Shown: positions 41,337 to 50,922, counted from the first letter of the stretch. The stretch is 64,000 bases of DNA from JAIQFL01 sp035295745 (GCA_035295745.1 DATGIL010000073.1:124001-188000); one strand, 5' to 3'. A program made the numbers and translations. The notes: generated by a model from the letters alone, not told the origin.

Positions 41337-44300
41337 ATGGGATCCGCCGTACCATCTGCGGCCAGGCGCGCGAAGGGATTGTCTCTCGCGCTGTTGGTGG
41401 CCTTCTTTGCCAGTCCGGCGTCCGCCAAGGAACAAAAGGTTCACGGCTATGTTACCGCCGTCCATAGCCCCGCATCCTTTGACATCGACGATTACCGGAT
41501 CCTGCCCGACCAATCCGTAACCATCGAATTCGCCACCGACGACGACGATCAGAACGCTGCCGATTACCCAAAAGACATTCGGGTGGGGTCGGAGATCGAG
41601 ATTCGCGGAGAGTACGACGCGCAGACGCACGAATTGAGGGCGAAATCTATTAAGGTCTACACGCGCGAGTCGCGACGGCTCAAGCGAACCGCCATTCTGG
41701 ATCAAGTCCCCCAACTTCATCAGAAGGGCGCATATTGGGAGGGTTCATTTCGCGCCGATGGTCAGAATATCGTGGTGGATGGGACCACTCTCGTTTCGAT
41801 TGTGCCCAACGCAGCACAGAAGAGCGCCAAAAGACGCGAAGAGAAAGCGGCGAAGCAGGCTGGGGCTCGGGGGGAACTTCCCGAACAAAGCCTCACCAAC
41901 CTGAACGAAGTGCACGTGAACATGTACGTCTCGTACGAGGGCACGCGGTTGGAGGACGGGCGGATCGCCGCTAAGAAGCTCCAGTTCCGTGACAATGAAA
42001 AAACCACGGCAGAAGTCAGGCTGTGGAATTCATTCAGCCCGCGAGTCAATTCCTTCAAAGGCGCAGGTCCAACGCGGTTAATTGTCGGGGCCGCGGGAAA
42101 ATATGAGCTGACGTTGAACCCGGATGTTCAGAATTATGTCCGGAATCTCGGGCTGCGGCTGATTCCGGCCAGCCAAAAGGACCTGTCTTCGAGCGACGCC
42201 AACCGAATCCCGTTCCAGTTCTTTGTGACGGAATCGAAGGGCGTGAACGCCACGGCAACACCGAACGGTGTAGTCGTGGTGCATCGCGAGTTGCTCGCAA
42301 TGGTCGAAACGGAAGGCGAACTCGCGGCGGTCATGGGGCATGAGATTGCTCACGCCACGCAAGAGCACATGTTGCGTCAGATGGAATTCCACAAGAAGAA
42401 GCGCTTACTGCTCCAAATTGGAGCGGCGGTCGCCGAGGCTTACGGGAAGTACAACGTGCGCGACCTGCTGAATCTCGCGTCGGCAGCGATTACGAACGGC
42501 TATGAACGTTATCTGGAAAATCAGGCGGACCGGGTGGGAATGGAGTACATGCTGGCCGCTGGATTCGATCCCCGTGAAGCGCCCCATGTCTGGAAGACGT
42601 TTGCGTCGAGGATGGGGGACGCACCAATCAACTTCTGGAGCGACCACGATAGCAACACGACGCGGCGCAGTTACCTGATGTCGGAACTCGCGGTCAATTA
42701 CAAAGGCGTGGACTTCGACGCGTTGACGCGCGATAGTGATGAGTTCCAGCGGATCCACGCAATGGTGGGCGGTTCAGACTCCAAGGTGAAAAGCCGGCCC
42801 GTGACGGCTGTGGTACGCCTTCCAGCAGGGCCTTCGCCCCCTCCCAAAGCTTCACCCGCACCACAGAACAGCGCACCTCCCGCCGCACCTGCGCCCGCGC
42901 AATCGACGCAGTCTGCGAGCCAGCGTCCGAGCCAGCAGGAAGCCGCTCCCACAAGCGGGCCGACAAGTGTCCAAGCGGTACTGGACCACGCCTACGATGC
43001 CCTGCGGGCCAGCGACTACGCCACCGCGATCGACGGATTCCGCCAGGCGATCATAGCCGACCCAACCGCCCTGCGGATCCACAAAGATTTAGCCTACACC
43101 TACCTGAAGATCGGCGAGAATTCGCTGGCCCTCGACGAGCTCCGCGAGACGATGCGGCTGGCTCCGCATGACGACACCGTCGCGCTGGAGTATGCGTTTC
43201 TCTGCCATGAAGCGCCCGGTCCCGCACCTTGTCCAAATGAGGCGCGTCGCATTTTCGACCGCATCCGGCACTCCCCGGCTGCAGCGGACGCCGCAACCGC
43301 GGAAAAGGCGTTTCAGAACATCGACGTGCCGCTGGCGCAAGGGATTGAGCGCTGGAAGAAGGCGATCGCCATGGGGGCCGACGATTCCAGCGCGCATTAC
43401 GAACTGGCCTCCCTCGCCGAGCAGCGCGACGAACTACCGCTGGCGGCCGAACAGTACGAAAAGGCTTGGCATATTCAGCCTGACCATCGCACGGTGCTCG
43501 TCGATCTGGGACGGGTCTGGTTGGCGATGGGCCGGACGGAAGACGGCAATGCCGCTCTCCTGGCAGCCGTCCACGGCGGTGAACCCCGCGCGGCGGAGAT
43601 GGCGCGTGAGTTGTTGCCCGATCGCTACCCTTATATCGCCGAATTCCGCCGCGGGCTGCTGCTCGATCCGAAGAATGCCGATCTGCGGCGCGAGTTGGCC
43701 TTCCTGCTGCTCAGCATGGGCAAGCAGCCTGCCGCGGAGCAGGAGTTCCGCATCATCACCGACGAAGCGCCCGGAGATCTTCTGGCCGCGGTCCAACTCG
43801 GCTTTCTCCTCCATGCCCGCGGCGATCAGGCCGGGGCGCAACCGCTCTTCGACCGCGTCCTGGCCGGCAAGGATGAGGATCTGGGCAATCGCGTTCGGGC
43901 GGTGCTCCACCAGCCGCAGGTCCTGCAGTCTCGTCCTGACCAGCCGCAGGCAGCGGCGCTCAGCGCTAAAGAGATGGCCGATCGTAGTATCAAGGCGGGG
44001 TATCTCAAGGATGCGGTCAAGTATCTGCTAACCGCAGCCGAAGGCAACCCCGCCGACGCCGAGGTGATGCTGCGCCTCGGCTGGGCTTATAACAATCTCC
44101 ACGACGACGTGAACGCCATTCACTGGTTCGACATGGCGCGCCAGAGCTCGGATCCGGCGATCGCAGCCGAGGCACAAAAAGCCTGGCGGAATCTGCGCAG
44201 CCCGACGGAGCGATTTCGCACCACCGGCTGGTTCTTCCCGCTCTACTCTTCCCGCTGGCGCGACCTGTTCGGATATGGACAGGTCAAAACGGAGCTACGG

Positions 44301-44909
44301 ACGGGCCTCGGCTTCCGGCCCTACGTGAGTGCGCGCGTCGTGGGGGATACGCGTCAGACGGAGGGCGCTACCCTGGTTCCTCAATATCTCTCGGAAAGCT
44401 CGGTAATTCTGGGGATTGGGGTGGCGACGACGCCGTGGCACGGGCTGCTGGCTTGGGGGGAGGCGGGGCGCGCGTTCAACTACCTGAGTCATCAGCAGTT
44501 GAAAGATTATCGGGGGGGCGTGTCGATGGCCTACGGAACCGGCCACCCGCTGCGCGGAGAGTCGCCTGGCTGGTTTGCGACCACATCTACGGATGCGGTC
44601 TTTCTGAGTCGATTCGGCAACGATTTTCTGGTCTACAACCAGGAACACATCGGGTACACGCTCGGTGAGCCGGCGCTTCGGACACAGGTTTCGGCCTTGG
44701 TGGGCGTGACATTCGATCAACAGCGGCAATACTGGGCCAACTATGCGGAGGCGGGGGTGAATCTGCGCTTCACTGGATCGGCATTGCCGCAATCGATGTA
44801 CTTCACGTTGGACGCGGTGCGGGGCATCTATCTGGTCAACATCGGCAATCCTCGCCCGCCCAACTACTACGATCTGAGGATCGGTGTCTGGTACGCCTTC
44901 ACGCGATAG
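41337..44909 (+). CDS. M48 metalloprotease-TPR protein with C-terminal barrel-like domain
   Basis: The 1190-residue product starts at ATG 41337 with a signal peptide (LSLALLVAFFASPASA). Residues 30-115 resemble an OB-fold/DUF5666-like domain (VHGYVTAVHSPASFDIDD, KDIRVGSEIEIRGEYDA). Residues 250-460 are an M48 peptidase with HEIAH at 335-339 and the third zinc ligand Glu394 in ENQADRVGMEYM. A Pro/Ala/Gln linker leads to TPR repeats (about 540-960). The last 225 residues (LFGYGQVKTELRTGLGFRPY, LLAWGEAGRAFNYLSHQQL, ending RIGVWYAFTR) alternate like an outer-membrane barrel and recall the NfrA/BcsC-type C-terminus. BepA-type M48-TPR proteins act in outer-membrane protein quality control. The added barrel is unusual. 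Confidence 0.85.
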   Translation: MGSAVPSAARRAKGLSLALLVAFFASPASAKEQKVHGYVTAVHSPASFDIDDYRILPDQSVTIEFATDDDDQNAADYPKDIRVGSEIEIRGEYDAQTHELRAKSIKVYTRESRRLKRTAILDQVPQLHQKGAYWEGSFRADGQNIVVDGTTLVSIVPNAAQKSAKRREEKAAKQAGARGELPEQSLTNLNEVHVNMYVSYEGTRLEDGRIAAKKLQFRDNEKTTAEVRLWNSFSPRVNSFKGAGPTRLIVGAAGKYELTLNPDVQNYVRNLGLRLIPASQKDLSSSDANRIPFQFFVTESKGVNATATPNGVVVVHRELLAMVETEGELAAVMGHEIAHATQEHMLRQMEFHKKKRLLLQIGAAVAEAYGKYNVRDLLNLASAAITNGYERYLENQADRVGMEYMLAAGFDPREAPHVWKTFASRMGDAPINFWSDHDSNTTRRSYLMSELAVNYKGVDFDALTRDSDEFQRIHAMVGGSDSKVKSRPVTAVVRLPAGPSPPPKASPAPQNSAPPAAPAPAQSTQSASQRPSQQEAAPTSGPTSVQAVLDHAYDALRASDYATAIDGFRQAIIADPTALRIHKDLAYTYLKIGENSLALDELRETMRLAPHDDTVALEYAFLCHEAPGPAPCPNEARRIFDRIRHSPAAADAATAEKAFQNIDVPLAQGIERWKKAIAMGADDSSAHYELASLAEQRDELPLAAEQYEKAWHIQPDHRTVLVDLGRVWLAMGRTEDGNAALLAAVHGGEPRAAEMARELLPDRYPYIAEFRRGLLLDPKNADLRRELAFLLLSMGKQPAAEQEFRIITDEAPGDLLAAVQLGFLLHARGDQAGAQPLFDRVLAGKDEDLGNRVRAVLHQPQVLQSRPDQPQAAALSAKEMADRSIKAGYLKDAVKYLLTAAEGNPADAEVMLRLGWAYNNLHDDVNAIHWFDMARQSSDPAIAAEAQKAWRNLRSPTERFRTTGWFFPLYSSRWRDLFGYGQVKTELRTGLGFRPYVSARVVGDTRQTEGATLVPQYLSESSVILGIGVATTPWHGLLAWGEAGRAFNYLSHQQLKDYRGGVSMAYGTGHPLRGESPGWFATTSTDAVFLSRFGNDFLVYNQEHIGYTLGEPALRTQVSALVGVTFDQQRQYWANYAEAGVNLRFTGSALPQSMYFTLDAVRGIYLVNIGNPRPPNYYDLRIGVWYAFTR

Positions 44910-44927
44910 CAGAATTACTATACAGAG

Positions 44928-45758
44928 GTGGGCTGGCCGCCGATCAGTTGCGTTTGCGTTACCTATGGGCGTCCGCAGCGGATTCTCGAGGAGGCGGTCT
45001 ATTCATTCCTTCAGCAGGATTATGGCGGGTCGAAAGAGCTGCTGATCCTCAACGATTTCTCCCGGCAGACGATCGTCTTCGATCACCCTGAAGTAACGGT
45101 CATCAACGCGCCCGCGCGTTTCGCCAGCCTCGGCGAGAAGAGAAATGCCGCCGCAGCTCTCTGCCGATACGACTTCCAAGCCGTCTGGGACGACGACGAC
45201 ATCTTCCTTCCCCATCGCCTGACTTTCTCGATGTCCCGCTACGACCCGGCGCGTCGATTCTTTAAAGCGCGACAGGCATTCGTCTTGAACCGGGACCTCC
45301 TCATCGGGCCCAAGACTTGGGGATTCCACAGCGCAGCTCTCTGGCATCGCAGCCTGTTCGAAGAAGCCGGCCTCTACGCCGCGATCGATTCCGGCGAAGA
45401 TCACGATCTCGAGATGCGCTTCAAAGCGATCGTCGGACCCGGTCTATACTACGACTGCATCGAACCCGGCGAAATCTATTACATCTACCGATGGGCCGGA
45501 ACCGGATCGTTCCATCTGAGTGCCTTCGGCAGAGGCCCGGCTGGGCATCAGCGGGTGGAGCAATTCGTCTCACAGCAACTCGCTCGAGGAGAGATCCTGC
45601 CAGGCGAGATCCGGCTGCAGCCGCAATGGAATGCCGACTACTTGCGCCTGGTGCGCCGCCACCTTACTCTTGGCGCAACGCCACCATCGGATCCATTCGT
45701 GACGCCCGTCGAGCGGGCAGGTACCCTGCCAGCAGCGCTACGGCTCCCAGAAGAATAA
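44928..45758 (+). CDS. Family 2 glycosyltransferase
   Basis: It starts at GTG 44928, 18 bases after the M48 fusion stop, without a strong ribosome site, so it may be coupled to that gene. The 276-residue GT-A protein shows the GT2 start PPISCVCVTYGRPQRILEEA, the sugar-nucleotide DxD region FQAVWDDDDIFLPHRL, and the acceptor-side GEDHDLEMRFKAIVG. Donor and acceptor are unknown. The last 31 codons overlap, in antisense, the conserved end of the ADOP permease gene. The true C-terminus was therefore probably lost or extended, and that tail (HLTLGATPPSDPFVT) is unlikely to be functional sequence. Confidence 0.88.
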   Translation: MGWPPISCVCVTYGRPQRILEEAVYSFLQQDYGGSKELLILNDFSRQTIVFDHPEVTVINAPARFASLGEKRNAAAALCRYDFQAVWDDDDIFLPHRLTFSMSRYDPARRFFKARQAFVLNRDLLIGPKTWGFHSAALWHRSLFEEAGLYAAIDSGEDHDLEMRFKAIVGPGLYYDCIEPGEIYYIYRWAGTGSFHLSAFGRGPAGHQRVEQFVSQQLARGEILPGEIRLQPQWNADYLRLVRRHLTLGATPPSDPFVTPVERAGTLPAALRLPEE

Positions 45759-48123
45759 CCGACATGACCAACGTGGCCGGATCGCGCACCGTCAGGCCGT
45801 AGACGAAGCTCTCGATCAGTCGCGTCGCCGCCAGCGCGGCACCCAGGCCGACGATCAAGCCGGCGCCCACCACCAGCGTGACCTCGCGCAGTACCAGGCG
45901 CAATACCCGCGCTTCCGCGGCGCCCAATGCCATACGAATGCCGATCTCGCTGCGGCGCCGCGCCACGCTGTATGACATCACTCCATACAGTCCGATGGTC
46001 GCAAGCAGCAACGCCAACGCACCGAAGAAACCTGAGAGGGTCGCCAGCAGACGCTCGCGCGTCAACGACGCAGCAACCTGATCGCTCAACGTCCGGAACT
46101 GAAGGGTGATATCGGGATTCACCTGTTCGAGCACCGTTTTCACGCTGGGAACCAGTCCCGCCGCCGAAGCCGAGGCCTGCAACTCGAATACCGCGTCCGT
46201 GCGAAAACTCTCGTCTTGTGCGGCAGACAAATACGCGGTTGGCAGGATGTCCTGGCGCAGATTCGCGTACTTCGCATCTCCCACCACTCCGATGATCTCG
46301 ACCGGCGGTCCCAGCTTTGCATAGGCATCGCGGTAGAACCTGCCGATCGGATTCGCGCCTGCAAAGAATTTCTTCGCCATGGTCTGATTGATAATCGCCA
46401 CTTTGGGCGCGCCCGCCCGGTCGCGCGCGTCGAAATCGCGCCCGGCCAGCAGCGGCGTCCCGAGAGTTTCGAAATAGCGCGGGCTCACCTGGTAGAGCCA
46501 GATCACGGAATCGCGCCGGGACTTGGCGGTGTACCCTTCCACTTGAATCAGGTCGTTCCAACCCGACCCGCTGAGGGGTGTATTGTTCGAAAGGCTGGCG
46601 GATCGCACACCTGGAATCGCCCGCAGGCGACCGAGCATCTCTTCACGCGCGCTGAGGATTTGTTCTTTGGGATAGTGCGCGTTACGCAGATCCAGGCTGG
46701 CGATCAGAATGTGAGCTGGTTCGAAACCGGGATTCATCGTCTCCAGCTTGCGAAAAGTTCCCAACAACAGTCCGGCCGACACGAGCAGCAGAAGGGACAA
46801 CGCCACCTGAATCATTACCAACAACTTACCCAGGCCGAAGCGTGTCCCTTCCACCACTCCGCGCCCGTTTTCCTTCATCGCCGCCTGAGGTTCGACACGG
46901 GTTCCTCGCCATGCCGGCGCCATCCCGAACAGCAGGCCGGTGGCAATCGCCATTGCGATTGAGAATGCCAATACGTGGCCGTTCAGAGCAAGGTTGAGAA
47001 ACACCGGGTTGTTGGTTCGCGAGAGCATTCGAACCAGCAGGTGGCTTCCCCATTGCGCGAAGAGCAACCCCATGGCGGCGCCGGACAGTGCCAGCAGCAA
47101 ACTTTCGGTCAGTAACTGACGCATCAGCCGCGCGCGGCTTAATCCGAGCGCCAGCCGGATCGCGATCTCCCGCTGCCGCGCCGCCGCACGGGCTAGCAGC
47201 AGGTTCGCCACATTGGCACAGGCGATCAGCAGCACCACGGCGACCACCACCAGCAGAGTGAGCAGTGCCGGGCGATACTGCGTCCTCAGGTACGATAATC
47301 CGTTGGAAGCGGGCTCGACACGGAAACTCCGCTTCAGGTACTCGGCCTGGTCGTCGGCACGAAAACCTGATGGCACCGTGGACCGAAAGACTTCCGGAGC
47401 GATGGTCTTCAACCTGGCGGTCACCTGGGTGGATCCCAAACCAGGTTTTGGACGTCCGATCACCGTGAGCCACCAGGCAGCACGCTCATCCAGCATGGAA
47501 CTCGGGTGCAGGATCGGCTCGGCGCACAGTGGAACGAATACATCGACGGTTCGGCCCACCTCCACGCCGTGGAACCCCGGCTGGATCACGCCGAGGATCG
47601 AGAAGGGGTGCCCGTCCAGGCGGATCGACTGTTCCAGAACTGCCGCATTGCCGTTGTACTCCCGTTGCCAGAAGTCGTAACTCAGGACTGCCATTCCAGC
47701 ACAGCCGCGCCGATCGTCAGCGGCGGTGAAGGTGCGGCCCAGAACCGGCTGCAAACCCAGAGTGGCAAAATAGTCTCCGCTAGCCCACGAACTCTGGACG
47801 TAGCGCGCCTCACCGCCCGGCGCCAGATTGAAGCGGCCCTCGCTATACGCAAACACTCCGGTGAAGACGTCCTGCCGGTCGCGGAGTTGCTCCCAGATGG
47901 GATTCGTGAAGCTGTCCCCATTGTCCTGCATCATCACCTGCACCAATTCCTCAGGGTGCGAAACCGGCAAATATTGCAGCATGACCGCGTCGATCAGGCT
48001 GAAAATCGCCGTGTTGGCGCCGATTCCCAGACCGAGCGAGAGAATCGCGACGGCGGTGAATCCGGGGCTGGTGCGCAGGGTGCGAGCTGCGTATTTCAAA
48101 TCTTGGAAGACTCCGTCTGTCAT
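45664..48123 (-). CDS. ADOP-type duplicated ABC-transporter permease (second copy)
   Basis: This 819-residue paralogue of the 8149-10803 protein lacks the charged prefix domain. It starts at once with VFQDLKYAARTLRTSPGFTA and the first helix LSLGLGIGANTAIFSLIDAV. Two MacB-type periplasmic cores alternate with FtsX blocks (VVVAVVLLIACANVANLLLA, and LLLATIGLYGVMSYSVARRR near the end), closing with RMDPMVALRQE. The ribosome site AAAGGAACGCC precedes ATG 48123. No PadR gene is adjacent, unlike the first copy. The 3' end overlaps the convergent glycosyltransferase by 95 bases. Substrate unknown. Confidence 0.93.
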   Translation of the reverse strand: MTDGVFQDLKYAARTLRTSPGFTAVAILSLGLGIGANTAIFSLIDAVMLQYLPVSHPEELVQVMMQDNGDSFTNPIWEQLRDRQDVFTGVFAYSEGRFNLAPGGEARYVQSSWASGDYFATLGLQPVLGRTFTAADDRRGCAGMAVLSYDFWQREYNGNAAVLEQSIRLDGHPFSILGVIQPGFHGVEVGRTVDVFVPLCAEPILHPSSMLDERAAWWLTVIGRPKPGLGSTQVTARLKTIAPEVFRSTVPSGFRADDQAEYLKRSFRVEPASNGLSYLRTQYRPALLTLLVVVAVVLLIACANVANLLLARAAARQREIAIRLALGLSRARLMRQLLTESLLLALSGAAMGLLFAQWGSHLLVRMLSRTNNPVFLNLALNGHVLAFSIAMAIATGLLFGMAPAWRGTRVEPQAAMKENGRGVVEGTRFGLGKLLVMIQVALSLLLLVSAGLLLGTFRKLETMNPGFEPAHILIASLDLRNAHYPKEQILSAREEMLGRLRAIPGVRSASLSNNTPLSGSGWNDLIQVEGYTAKSRRDSVIWLYQVSPRYFETLGTPLLAGRDFDARDRAGAPKVAIINQTMAKKFFAGANPIGRFYRDAYAKLGPPVEIIGVVGDAKYANLRQDILPTAYLSAAQDESFRTDAVFELQASASAAGLVPSVKTVLEQVNPDITLQFRTLSDQVAASLTRERLLATLSGFFGALALLLATIGLYGVMSYSVARRRSEIGIRMALGAAEARVLRLVLREVTLVVGAGLIVGLGAALAATRLIESFVYGLTVRDPATLVMSVILLGAVALLAGYLPARRASRMDPMVALRQE

Positions 48124-48180
48124 GAGGCGTTCCTTTCGTGTTCCCCTTGGTACATCGTTACGCTCGTAGCTCGTTGCCGG

Positions 48181-48232
48181 CCGCGCGCGTCAGCAAGCGA
48201 TCTGGCGATACGTCGGCGGATTTCTGAAACCA
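48181..48232 (-). repeat. Dispersed 52-bp intergenic repeat, inverted copy
   Basis: Read on the minus strand it begins TGGTTTCAGAAATCCGCCGA and ends CTTGCTGACGCGCGCGG, matching 39176-39227. It sits between the methyltransferase stop (48238) and the ADOP start (48123). Confidence 0.85.
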
Positions 48233-48237
48233 CGTAC

Positions 48238-49059
48238 TTAGACGACGTCCGGACTGAATCCGTTGGCAGGTCCGGACTTTCGGCAGCGGAAGTGTAAGAA
48301 GTACGCCACAACCCGGCTATCCGCGACGTCGGGCACCCTTTCCGCCGTCTGCTCGTCGGCTCTTGGTTCCGAGACACGTTCCAGTAGGAAACCGGCGTCG
48401 ACGATCGCATTGAACCACTCAGCGAGCGTTCGATGAAAGCGCGGCACCTCGAACTCGCGGAGGCCAGCCTTGGCCGCCACCGGTGCCGCGGAGAACAACC
48501 ATCGCTCGATCTCACCATCGATGCGATCGAAATAGCGCCCAACTTCGACGGCATAGGCGACTCGTTTCGGATCGCGGAGCAGCCGGCGGTAAGGGGGATT
48601 GAAACATGGGTGCAGGATCGAGAATTGAAGAAATCCTCCCGGCCGCAGCACACGGTAGCACTCCCGCAACGCCCGCTCGTGCCCAGGGATGTCCATGAGC
48701 GACATCACCGCGGTGACGAAATCGAACCGCGCAGACGCAAACGGCAATTCGATTCCGCTCCCGACCACGTACTGGATGCCAAGAGGCGCGCTCCGTTCGG
48801 ACTCCTGTGCGGCACGCGCAAAGCTCGGCGCGATATCCAAACCGTGCATACGCGCGCCGCGTCCTGCGAAGAGACGGGTGTTGTGGCCGTCGCCTGAGCC
48901 AACATCGAGGCCGCTCATCCCGCTGATGTCCGGCAACAGATCGAGGAACGCAGGCGTATTGAGGGCATCGCGATATACGTCCCACCCTTCTCGTGCAAGC
49001 AGGGTCCACGCACGCGCATTGCGCTCCCAATAACGGCCGGCTTCGCGATGGTCCATCAT
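48238..49059 (-). CDS. SAM-dependent class I methyltransferase
   Basis: I chose the first of two adjacent ATG codons (49059, MMDHREAGRYWERNARAWTL); a longer upstream frame is open but looks non-coding. The 273-residue protein has the SAM motif I GLDVGSGDGHNTRLF, motif II region MHGLDIAPSFARAA, FDFVTAVMSLMDIPGHERAL and the post-motif RVLRPGGFLQFSILHPC. These place it in the Methyltransf_11 type. A small molecule is the likely substrate; nothing nearby identifies it. It is followed by the 52-bp repeat and preceded by a 210-base spacer in which I see no gene. Confidence 0.87.
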   Translation of the reverse strand: MMDHREAGRYWERNARAWTLLAREGWDVYRDALNTPAFLDLLPDISGMSGLDVGSGDGHNTRLFAGRGARMHGLDIAPSFARAAQESERSAPLGIQYVVGSGIELPFASARFDFVTAVMSLMDIPGHERALRECYRVLRPGGFLQFSILHPCFNPPYRRLLRDPKRVAYAVEVGRYFDRIDGEIERWLFSAAPVAAKAGLREFEVPRFHRTLAEWFNAIVDAGFLLERVSEPRADEQTAERVPDVADSRVVAYFLHFRCRKSGPANGFSPDVV

Positions 49060-49269
49060 TCGATTATCGCGAGAGGATTGTGGTCGCAGTGACTCGATCT
49101 CCAGACAACCCGCCTCGATCGTAGCCAGGCTACTTCGCCTTGTTGCCAGCTTCTTGGCAGGACTTCGGTCCCGAACCAAGGGACGAGGCGCGCCTGCAGT
49201 GGAGCGACCACAAGAACCTCCAAGGGTGTCCAGCACGATCCGCTCTACCCCGACATCAAAGGGAAGGAA

Positions 49270-49971
49270 CTAACCAGGGCCAACGGCGTCTGAGGACTGC
49301 GCCCTTTGCCTTGCGCGCCGGAAGACATCGCGCAGCATTTTTTCGGTGAGTTTGCCGGTGGACGTGTTCTGTTGGCTCGGATGATAAGAACTGATCAGCA
49401 CCGGGTGCCCCGGCCCTGTAACGTGCTCGCGATTGTGCCCAAACACGAATGGCGCCCGGCTGGCGATGACGCCGCGCGATTTCAAAATATCGAGGTAGGT
49501 GTCGAAGGCGATTTTTCCGAGCGCCACCACGACGCGCACGTTGGTCAGCAGTTCGAATTCCCGCTCCAGGAATGGACGGCAATTCCGGATCTCTTCGGGA
49601 GTGGGCTTATTGCCGGGAGGAGCGCATCGCGCCGCGGCGGTGATGAAGAGATCGCGGAGCGTCAGTCCATCGTCGCGCGAAGAACTCACCGCCTGCGAGG
49701 CGAATCCGGTCTGGTGCAGCACCTTGTACAGAATGTCACCCGACTTGTCGCCCGTGAACATTCGCCCCGTGCGATTCGAGCCGTGGGCGCCCGGAGCCAG
49801 TCCGAGGATGAGGACGCGGGCCTGCGGATCGCCGAAGCCCGGGACCGGTTTCCCCCAATACTCCCAATCTCGATACGCGCGCCGCTTCACCGCCGCGATG
49901 TTGGTGCAGTGTTCGCGCAATCGAGAGCACAAGCCGCAGTTCACAATCTCGTTTTGCAGAATCTCCAGCAA
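49270..49971 (-). CDS. Family 5-like (UdgB) uracil-DNA glycosylase
   Basis: The start is a TTG at 49971, supported by GGAAGGAACCC five bases upstream and by the N-terminal cysteine pair (MLEILQNEIVNCGLC). The 233-residue enzyme shows the UDG superfamily motif 1 as LILGLAPGAHGSNRTGRMF, further cysteines (RCAPPGNKPTPEEIRNC) that with the first pair would hold a 4Fe-4S cluster, and motif 2 as ISSYHPSQQNTSTGKL. GLAPGAHG is the form typical of type 5 enzymes, which act on uracil and other deaminated bases. It begins 12 bases after the 2-hydroxyacid dehydrogenase stop, so the two are probably cotranscribed. Confidence 0.92.
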   Translation of the reverse strand: MLEILQNEIVNCGLCSRLREHCTNIAAVKRRAYRDWEYWGKPVPGFGDPQARVLILGLAPGAHGSNRTGRMFTGDKSGDILYKVLHQTGFASQAVSSSRDDGLTLRDLFITAAARCAPPGNKPTPEEIRNCRPFLEREFELLTNVRVVVALGKIAFDTYLDILKSRGVIASRAPFVFGHNREHVTGPGHPVLISSYHPSQQNTSTGKLTEKMLRDVFRRARQRAQSSDAVGPG

Positions 49972-49983
49972 GGGTTCCTTCCG

Positions 49984-50922
49984 TCACACCACTACGTGCT
50001 CCGGGCGTCCTTCGAGGAACGCCCAGATGTTGTCCACGGCCATTTGCAATCCCGCCTCCAGCGCTTCCGGTGTGATTCCCGCACAATGCGGGGTAAGGAC
50101 GACGTTCTGCAATTTCGTCAAAGCATGTCCCGCGGGTAAGGGTTCGACGGTGAAAACGTCCAGGCCGGCGGCGCGAATTCTGTGCTCGCGCAACGCATCG
50201 ATCATCGATGGCTCATCCACAATGGCCCCGCGCGCGGTGTTGATCAAGATCGCGCCCTTCTTCATAAGCGCAAATTGGGCCGCGCCGATGAAGCCCGTAG
50301 TCTCTGGCGAAAGCCGCAGGTGCACACTCACGACATCGCTCGTGCGATACAACTCGTCTAACTCCACCAGTTCCACCCCGGCCAACGGCTTCGGGTGCAT
50401 GGTCCAGGCGATTACTCTCATTCCGATGGCGGCCGCCAGGCGCGCGAATTGGCGGCCGATCGCTCCCAGTCCGATGATCCCGCAGATCTTCCCCCGAAGT
50501 TCCACCGACTGCCCACGTGCCCACTCACCTCGTCGCGTGGATTCGTCCATGTGCGGAATCTGACGGGCCGCCGCCAGCAAAAGCGCCAGTGCATGCTCCG
50601 CGATCGAAACGGCAGAGACCCCGGGAGTGTTCGTGATGGTCACGCCGTGTCGCGCGGCTGATGGCAAATCCACGTGATCGGTGCCGGTACCCCAGACGGA
50701 GACCAGGCGGAGATGCGGACACGCAGCGAACACGCCCGCGCTGAACTTCGAAGAGGATCGGATATTCAGCACGACTTCTGCATCGCCGATGCGCTGTACG
50801 AGGCCATCCTCGGAGCCGGGAAGCGTGTCGTGATAGTCCAATTCGCATCGGGACGATAAACCACCCCAGGCAGCACTGGAGGCCAGCACGGGTGGAGCGT
50901 CGTCGGGGATGGAAATTCTCAT
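49984..50922 (-). CDS. D-isomer-specific 2-hydroxyacid dehydrogenase
   Basis: The 312-residue NAD-dependent enzyme has the Rossmann motif GIIGLGAIGRQFARL and the catalytic trio of this family: Arg in LINTARGAIVDEPSM, Glu in AAGLDVFTVEPLP, and His in VVLTPHCAGITPEAL. The length fits the short PGDH/glyoxylate-reductase-like members without an ACT domain. The substrate cannot be told from sequence; phosphoglycerate, glyoxylate or another 2-keto acid are possible. It starts at ATG 50922 and leads the udg gene. Upstream, 50923-51123 holds two inverted twin-hairpin repeats and no gene. Confidence 0.92.
   Translation of the reverse strand: MRISIPDDAPPVLASSAAWGGLSSRCELDYHDTLPGSEDGLVQRIGDAEVVLNIRSSSKFSAGVFAACPHLRLVSVWGTGTDHVDLPSAARHGVTITNTPGVSAVSIAEHALALLLAAARQIPHMDESTRRGEWARGQSVELRGKICGIIGLGAIGRQFARLAAAIGMRVIAWTMHPKPLAGVELVELDELYRTSDVVSVHLRLSPETTGFIGAAQFALMKKGAILINTARGAIVDEPSMIDALREHRIRAAGLDVFTVEPLPAGHALTKLQNVVLTPHCAGITPEALEAGLQMAVDNIWAFLEGRPEHVVV

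Noticed and set aside
49060..49269. Longer N-terminus for the methyltransferase, or a separate small gene upstream
   Set aside because: The upstream extension lacks any methyltransferase-like feature, and the natural MMDHREAG start lies at 49059. The remaining 210 bases show no ribosome site or recognisable protein.
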